Made by a program: the position numbers and the translations under genes | Origin: Phycisphaeraceae bacterium | GTDB lineage: Bacteria > Planctomycetota > Phycisphaerae > Phycisphaerales > UBA1924 | Assembly (NCBI GenBank): GCA_009827205.1 | Contig: WUAK01000086.1 | Span: forward strand, 1 to 10,173 | DNA: 10,173 nt | Direction: 5' to 3' | The notes under the pieces: model-generated | What the model saw: the letters and a program-made list of their open reading frames with translations, nothing else | What the model was told of the DNA's origin: nothing | Database searches by the model: none | In this document: positions 5,963-10,173 of the stretch, piece by piece | Layout: every line of letters starts with the position of its first letter | How positions within the stretch are numbered: the stretch's first letter is position 1

Positions 5963-7855
5963 ATGCGATCAGTCACAACCATCCTCGCGCTCATCGTCTC
6001 GTTCTGCTCGCTCACCGCGTGCGCCCAGAACCGAGCCGACTCCACGCTCCACATCAACGCGACCGACCTGCCAAGGCTCCTGCTTACCTCGACACAGACC
6101 ATCCCGCTCGACTCGTCGCAGCGCGGCACAGACCTCCCGCTCTGGTACCCCAAGTGGGTCCCGGGCTCGCACGCACCGGGAGGCCCTGTCCACAACATCG
6201 CCGGCTTTACGGTCACCGACCAGGACGGCAACGACATCAAGTGGTCACGCACGCCGGGCGAGGTCTACCGCTTCATCGTGCACACACCGCAGTCAGCAAC
6301 CGAGATCAACATCGAGTTCCGGTACATCACCAACCAGTCCACCTCAAACTCCCACGGCCTTGACTCGTGGGGCGCCGACGCCATCGGGCTCATCAGCCCG
6401 AACACCGTCCTCGTCTACCCCGAAGGCGCACGCGACGGCGAATGGATGATCGAAACACAACTCACCGTCCCTAAAGACTGGCAAGCCGCCTGCGCACTCG
6501 ACATCGACGAAGAAGCCGACTCCGAAGCGAGCTACAACTACCAGCCCGTCTCTGTCCGCAGGCTCGTCGACACACCAATCATGCTGGGCCGCTACTACAA
6601 CATGTACTCGCTCAACGAAGACGGTGTTGATGCGCCGCCCCACCGACTGCACGTCTTCAGCGAAATGAAGTCACAGGCCGACATCCACCCCGACGTTGTC
6701 GACGCGTACTCCAAGATGGTCACGCAAGCAGATCGGATGTTCGGCAGCTACCCCTTCCCATCGATGGACATCCTGCTCGCCACGACGAACGCGCTGCCCC
6801 GCAACGGGCTCGAGCACCTGCGCACCACGATGAACATCATCCCGCTCAACAGACTCGACGAACTCGAGAACCTGTCGGGCTGGGACCAGATGCTCGTCCC
6901 ACACGAGTACGTCCACGCCTGGTGCGGCAAGTACCGCCGACCCGAAGGCATGGCTACCAGCGACTTCCACACACCCAAGGGAACCGAACTCCTCTGGGTC
7001 TACGAAGGGCTCACCCAATACCTCGGCGAACTCCTCGAACTCCGTTCGGGCATGAGTGACATCGAGCAGTACCGCTGGGACCTGCTCCGCCGATACCGCG
7101 GCGCACGCCTCACACAGGGCCGCGACTGGCGCCCGCTCGCCGACACGTGCTCGGCGAGCCACACACTGCGCGGGGGCAGCAACAACTGGGGCAGCATGCG
7201 ACGAGGGCAGGACTACTACTACGAGGGCGCTCTCATCTGGATGGAGGCCGACGCCGTCATCCGCAACGAGACCGACGGCGAGAGGTCCATCGAAGACTTC
7301 TGCCAAGCCTTCTTCTTCGCGGAAGAGCCGACCGATGAGCCAAACCCATACACACGCGAAGACGTCATCGCCCACCTGAACGATGTCGTCGACTACGACT
7401 GGGAGACGTTCATCGAAGAACGTGTCGACAACGTCAAAGGCAAGCCTCTGGCGGGCACCGTCGAGCTCGGCTACTCGATCCAGTACACCAACGAGCCGCC
7501 CACCGGACCCAACAACGGGCGCATCGACCCGCTCGACGCACGCGACTCGCTAGGCATGTCACTCTCAAGCGACGGCACCGTCCGCACCGTCATCCTCGGT
7601 TCGCCCGCCGACAAGGCTGGCCTCGCCCCGCGCATGCGCATCATGGGCATAGAGGGCCACACCTGGAGCCGCCAGCGCTTCGCGGACCTCATGGAAACGT
7701 CCGGGGCATCGGGCTCGATCGAGCTCATGACCGTCTCGGGCGACCGCATCAGCACCACAACAATCAACTACGAAGGCGGCCCCCGCTACATGACACTCGT
7801 CCGCGACGAATCCAAACCCGATGTGCTGGCGGACATACTGGAACCGATCGACTGA
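5963..7855 (+). CDS. M61-family metallopeptidase with PDZ domain, lipoprotein
   Basis: A 630-residue zinc peptidase of the M61 (glycyl aminopeptidase) family. The signal peptide ends in lipobox LTAC (C20), so the protein is probably anchored to a membrane outside the cytoplasm. Order of parts: beta-rich M61 N-terminal domain (about 25-180, with LPLWYPKWVPGSH), a gluzincin catalytic domain with zinc motif HEYVH (H314, E315, H318) and third ligand E348 in WVYEGLTQYLGELL, then a C-terminal PDZ domain (about 530-615, with GSPADKAGL). Family resemblance is to PDZ-containing bacterial M61 proteins whose motif continues as WNGKYRRP; here it is WCGKYRRP. All catalytic residues are present and length is normal. 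ATG 5963 is chosen because AAAGGA lies 8 bases upstream and it gives a clean signal peptide; 25 further in-frame codons upstream are not supported. It converges on the S41 peptidase gene. Substrate is unknown. Confidence 0.92.
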   Translation: MRSVTTILALIVSFCSLTACAQNRADSTLHINATDLPRLLLTSTQTIPLDSSQRGTDLPLWYPKWVPGSHAPGGPVHNIAGFTVTDQDGNDIKWSRTPGEVYRFIVHTPQSATEINIEFRYITNQSTSNSHGLDSWGADAIGLISPNTVLVYPEGARDGEWMIETQLTVPKDWQAACALDIDEEADSEASYNYQPVSVRRLVDTPIMLGRYYNMYSLNEDGVDAPPHRLHVFSEMKSQADIHPDVVDAYSKMVTQADRMFGSYPFPSMDILLATTNALPRNGLEHLRTTMNIIPLNRLDELENLSGWDQMLVPHEYVHAWCGKYRRPEGMATSDFHTPKGTELLWVYEGLTQYLGELLELRSGMSDIEQYRWDLLRRYRGARLTQGRDWRPLADTCSASHTLRGGSNNWGSMRRGQDYYYEGALIWMEADAVIRNETDGERSIEDFCQAFFFAEEPTDEPNPYTREDVIAHLNDVVDYDWETFIEERVDNVKGKPLAGTVELGYSIQYTNEPPTGPNNGRIDPLDARDSLGMSLSSDGTVRTVILGSPADKAGLAPRMRIMGIEGHTWSRQRFADLMETSGASGSIELMTVSGDRISTTTINYEGGPRYMTLVRDESKPDVLADILEPID

Positions 7856-7859
7856 TCGC

Positions 7860-9311
7860 TTACTCCGCTAGCGCCGCCTCAAGCACCGGATCGCCACCCG
7901 CGAAAACCACCTCGCGATCCATCTCCACCGCGACATCGGGCACGACGCCCATGCCAGGCTCGTCGGGCTCGACACCGGTGATGATCCGCTTCACAGGCAC
8001 GCGAACCACAATCCCAGAGTTCGGTAGCTTCGTAAAGATCATCGTCCCCGCCGTGCAGCCCTCGACGCTCCCTCCGGTTGGCTCGCCGACGACGCGAATG
8101 CCGCCCTGCTTCTGCAGCATCCCGATCAGCATCGTTGAGCCTGACGCGTTCCCCCTGCTCGAGAGCAGCGTCACGCGACCCTTGAACGCATCCTCTGCGG
8201 GCGAGAGCGTCATGGTGCTGGCCGGCGACCGGTACAGACCCGTGTCTTCCCACGTCTCATAGCCCCGCCCCTCGATGTCGATCGAGTTCCAGTCCCACGT
8301 CGTCGAGTTCTTCCGAACCGAGTCCGGGATACGGAGCACCTTCTGCGCATCGCCCGAACGAATCTCCATCGGCTGATCGATCAGGTGCGACGCGAGCGCG
8401 ATCGTGGGCTCGGTCGAACCGCCGCCGTTACGGCGCAGATCAACCACCAGGTGTTCGACACCATCCTCATTGAGCGTACGAATCACTTCCGCGAACTTCG
8501 CAAACGGGTCGATTGGTTCACGATAATTCACAAACGTATCGATCCGAAGCACCGCCGCATCACCCACCCGCTCGACACTCACCGCGTCCTTGAAGTTCCG
8601 CGCTAGGTCCTCTTCCTCTCGCACCATCTCAAGAAACTCTGGATACGTGATCGCATCAACCGTGACCGCCTCGGCGTTGCCGTCACGATTCAGCTCAAGC
8701 GCGAACGCGCCAGACCACCCGTGCAAGAGCGGCATGAAGTGGTCGAGCCCCGACCCGAGAAACTCCGTCGTGTACTCGAACTCATCCACTCTCGCGTGAT
8801 CTGTGTACCCGTCGATCGGGATGTAAGGCAATATCTCATCAAGCAGCTGTTCGGCAGACACGCCGTTGATCGAAATCACCTCGTCGCCCCGCTCGACTCC
8901 ATCCGCCACGCTCGTCATCACGAAAACCCTGCCGTCAAACTCACCCACCCGTATGGGCAGGTGCGTCGCGACCGTGTTCCGGTGCTCCACCATCGACTCT
9001 GGCATCTCCGCCTTGGTGTGATCACACCGGATCTTCGGCAGGAACTCGCTGATCGCGAGGTAAAGGCTCTGGTCTGTCGTGCCCGATTGCGCCTCGGCGT
9101 ACAAAGCGTCAAAATCGAGGTTGATCTGATCCCGTGTCTCGTAACGCAGGAACCCCGGGTGCACGACTTCCAACGCCTCGCGCATCACGAGCAAGTCTTC
9201 AAAGGCCTCAGCCTCAGAAAGCGAGCGCTCCTCGTAAGCCTGTGCGCTGGTGTGCAGAGCCTGTGACGAAAGAACCGCAGCAGCGGACAACGCAAAGAAC
9301 ACACGAGCCAT
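7860..9311 (-). CDS. Exported S41-family serine peptidase, tricorn-like
   Basis: A 483-residue protein with a Sec signal peptide (cleavage predicted after A25 in TSAQA), so probably periplasmic. Order: helical N-terminal segment with CDHT (H98), a PDZ-like region (about 118-165, with RGDEVISINGVSAEQLLDE), and the S41 catalytic core with LRIDTFVNY and VVDLRRNGGGS. The nucleophile is S390 in GNASGSTM, placed by its distance to VVGEPTGGS. The Lys of the Ser-Lys dyad used by Prc/CtpA would fall at residue 415, which is Ser. H98 and an acidic residue near 448-451 (EPDEPGMGVVPD) instead suggest the Ser-His-Glu arrangement of tricorn-type S41 members. C419 follows in VEGCTAG. ATG 9311 has GGAGG eight bases upstream. 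It lies 92 bases downstream of clpB on the same strand; co-transcription is possible, though it has its own good ribosome site. Substrate is unknown. Confidence 0.92.
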   Translation of the reverse strand: MARVFFALSAAAVLSSQALHTSAQAYEERSLSEAEAFEDLLVMREALEVVHPGFLRYETRDQINLDFDALYAEAQSGTTDQSLYLAISEFLPKIRCDHTKAEMPESMVEHRNTVATHLPIRVGEFDGRVFVMTSVADGVERGDEVISINGVSAEQLLDEILPYIPIDGYTDHARVDEFEYTTEFLGSGLDHFMPLLHGWSGAFALELNRDGNAEAVTVDAITYPEFLEMVREEEDLARNFKDAVSVERVGDAAVLRIDTFVNYREPIDPFAKFAEVIRTLNEDGVEHLVVDLRRNGGGSTEPTIALASHLIDQPMEIRSGDAQKVLRIPDSVRKNSTTWDWNSIDIEGRGYETWEDTGLYRSPASTMTLSPAEDAFKGRVTLLSSRGNASGSTMLIGMLQKQGGIRVVGEPTGGSVEGCTAGTMIFTKLPNSGIVVRVPVKRIITGVEPDEPGMGVVPDVAVEMDREVVFAGGDPVLEAALAE

Positions 9312-9319
9312 CGTCGTGA

Positions 9320-9324
9320 CCTCC
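9320..9324 (-). promoter_or_regulatory. Shine-Dalgarno GGAGG for the S41 peptidase gene
   Basis: GGAGG on the minus strand, with 8 bases between it and ATG 9311, fixes the start of the S41 gene. I see no convincing promoter or terminator hairpin in the 92-base gap between clpB and this gene. Confidence 0.7.
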
Positions 9325-9403
9325 GTTCATGCCCGCCGCCAAGCAGACATCTACTGAGATCGACACGACGCCGCTACTGGATTCAGTTGTCGGGCCGTTT
9401 CCC

Positions 9404-10173
9404 TCAGGCAGCGCCCTTCTTGAACACCACGCTCTGCCCCTCGGCATCAACCACAACCGAGTCCCCCGCGCCGAATTCGCCAGCAAGGATCTTGCTTGCA
9501 AGCGGATTCTCAATCCGCTGCTGGATCGTTCGCTTCAGTGGTCTGGCGCCGAACGCAGGGTCCCAGCCCTGCTCTCCGATCAACTCCTTCGCCGCGTCGG
9601 TCACCGCGAGCGTCATCTCGCGGTCAGCCATCCGCTCTCGCAGGTGTTGAAGCTGGATGTCCACGATTCTTGCCAGCACGTCGCGCCCGAGCCTGTGGAA
9701 CACAACCGTCTCGTCGATCCGGTTGAGAAGTTCGGGACGCATGAAACCCTGATGCACATCGAGGTTCACACGCGCTCGCATCTCATCGAAATCACCCGTC
9801 TGCTTGCTCGCGATGTCCGCGCCCGGGCCGCGTCTCACAAGATCGCGCACCGCAGCCTCGATCTCCCAGTCCTCGGCGCCCGCCTCGGTCATCTCCTGGA
9901 TCTTCTGACTACCGATGTTGCTCGTCATGACGACGATCGTGTTCTTGAAATCGACGGTGCGCCCCTGACCGTCCGTCAGGCGACCATCGTCGAGCAGCTG
10001 CAACAGCACGTTGAACACATCCGGGTGCGCCTTCTCGATCTCGTCGAGCAGGAGCACCGAGTAGGGCCTGCGCCGAACCGCTTCGGTCAGCACGCCGCCC
10101 TCCTCGTAACCGACGTAACCGGGGGGCGCGCCGATCAGCCTCGACACAGAGTGCTTCTCCATGAACTCAGACA
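9404..10173 (-). CDS. clpB: ATP-dependent chaperone ClpB, C-terminal part only
   Basis: The last 255 codons of the ClpB (Hsp100) disaggregase, a cytoplasmic hexameric AAA+ machine that threads aggregated proteins with DnaK. The 5' part (roughly 600 codons) lies beyond the window. Counting from the first complete codon: MEKHSVSRLIG and the second pore loop GYVGYEEGG (18-26), Walker B LLLDEIEKAH (D43, E44), LLQLLDDGRLTDGQGR, sensor-1 TSN (N85), arginine finger in RPELLNRIDE (R151), and sensor-2 FGARPLKR (R210). These belong to the second AAA+ module and its C-terminal D2-small domain. Compared with E. coli ClpB there are about 30 extra residues between TSNIGSQ and the arginine finger. The domain order separates it from ClpA/ClpC less firmly than the missing middle domain would, but MEKHSVSRLIGAPPGYVGYEEGG and GQGRTVDFKN favour ClpB. 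Confidence 0.95.
   Translation of the reverse strand, partial: SEFMEKHSVSRLIGAPPGYVGYEEGGVLTEAVRRRPYSVLLLDEIEKAHPDVFNVLLQLLDDGRLTDGQGRTVDFKNTIVVMTSNIGSQKIQEMTEAGAEDWEIEAAVRDLVRRGPGADIASKQTGDFDEMRARVNLDVHQGFMRPELLNRIDETVVFHRLGRDVLARIVDIQLQHLRERMADREMTLAVTDAAKELIGEQGWDPAFGARPLKRTIQQRIENPLASKILAGEFGAGDSVVVDAEGQSVVFKKGAA

Noticed and set aside
6671..7375. 234-codon minus-strand open frame inside the M61 gene
   Set aside because: It is antisense to the HEYVH and WVYEGLTQYLG catalytic region of a clear M61 peptidase, and its V/A/E-rich product looks like a shadow.
9312..9403. Rho-independent terminator between clpB and the S41 gene
   Set aside because: No stable stem followed by a T-run could be found on the minus strand in these 92 bases.
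1..10173. CRISPR array, tRNA/rRNA genes, insertion sequence or prophage remnants
   Set aside because: No regularly spaced repeats, cloverleaf-like sequence, transposase or integrase motifs, or terminal inverted repeats were seen. Nearly all sequence is occupied by intact genes.

Overview
The window is GC-rich, gene-dense bacterial chromosome, most likely from a planctomycete and probably near the Phycisphaerae. This placement is inferred from protein style, not from a marker gene. It rests on the variant palm motif ARGSG in DnaE (where most bacteria have PGRGSG), a tiny CxxC/CxxC protein of the 'CRHCGHDL...CPECGKRFDP' type common in that group, and many exported lipoprotein or PDZ proteases. 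No mobile element, CRISPR array, tRNA or rRNA was found, and no intergenic gap exceeds about 165 bases.

Layout. Positions 1-3337 (minus) hold dnaE, the replicative DNA polymerase III alpha subunit, cut off at its C-terminus by the window edge. A promoter sits directly against its start codon. Diverging from it is a run of three small plus-strand genes (3502-4335): a membrane protein, a zinc-ribbon protein and a second membrane protein, tightly spaced and partly overlapping. An AT-rich patch with a near-consensus sigma-70 promoter and a small palindrome (4403-4431) then drives a 170-residue lipoprotein (4463-4975). Its tail resembles the end of Skp/OmpH chaperones.

The lipoprotein gene converges, with 3 bases between stops, on a minus-strand class IV PLP enzyme (4979-5872) that lacks the family's usual pyridine-contacting glutamate. 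From a 90-base divergent region with a palindrome runs an M61-family metallopeptidase lipoprotein with a PDZ domain (5963-7855). It converges, with 4 bases between stops, on an exported S41 serine peptidase (7860-9311) of tricorn-like catalytic type. Upstream of that gene, on the same strand, is the C-terminal third of clpB (9404-10173), the disaggregase, cut off at its 5' end by the window edge.

Functionally this is mostly a housekeeping and envelope-proteostasis neighbourhood: replication (DnaE), cytosolic disaggregation (ClpB), two exported peptidases and a possible periplasmic chaperone-like lipoprotein. I see no convincing defence system, biosynthetic cluster or other multi-gene novelty. 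The most checkable oddities are active-site substitutions (class IV enzyme, S41 peptidase, DnaE PHP domain), a probable leaderless dnaE transcript, and the uncharacterised small-gene trio.
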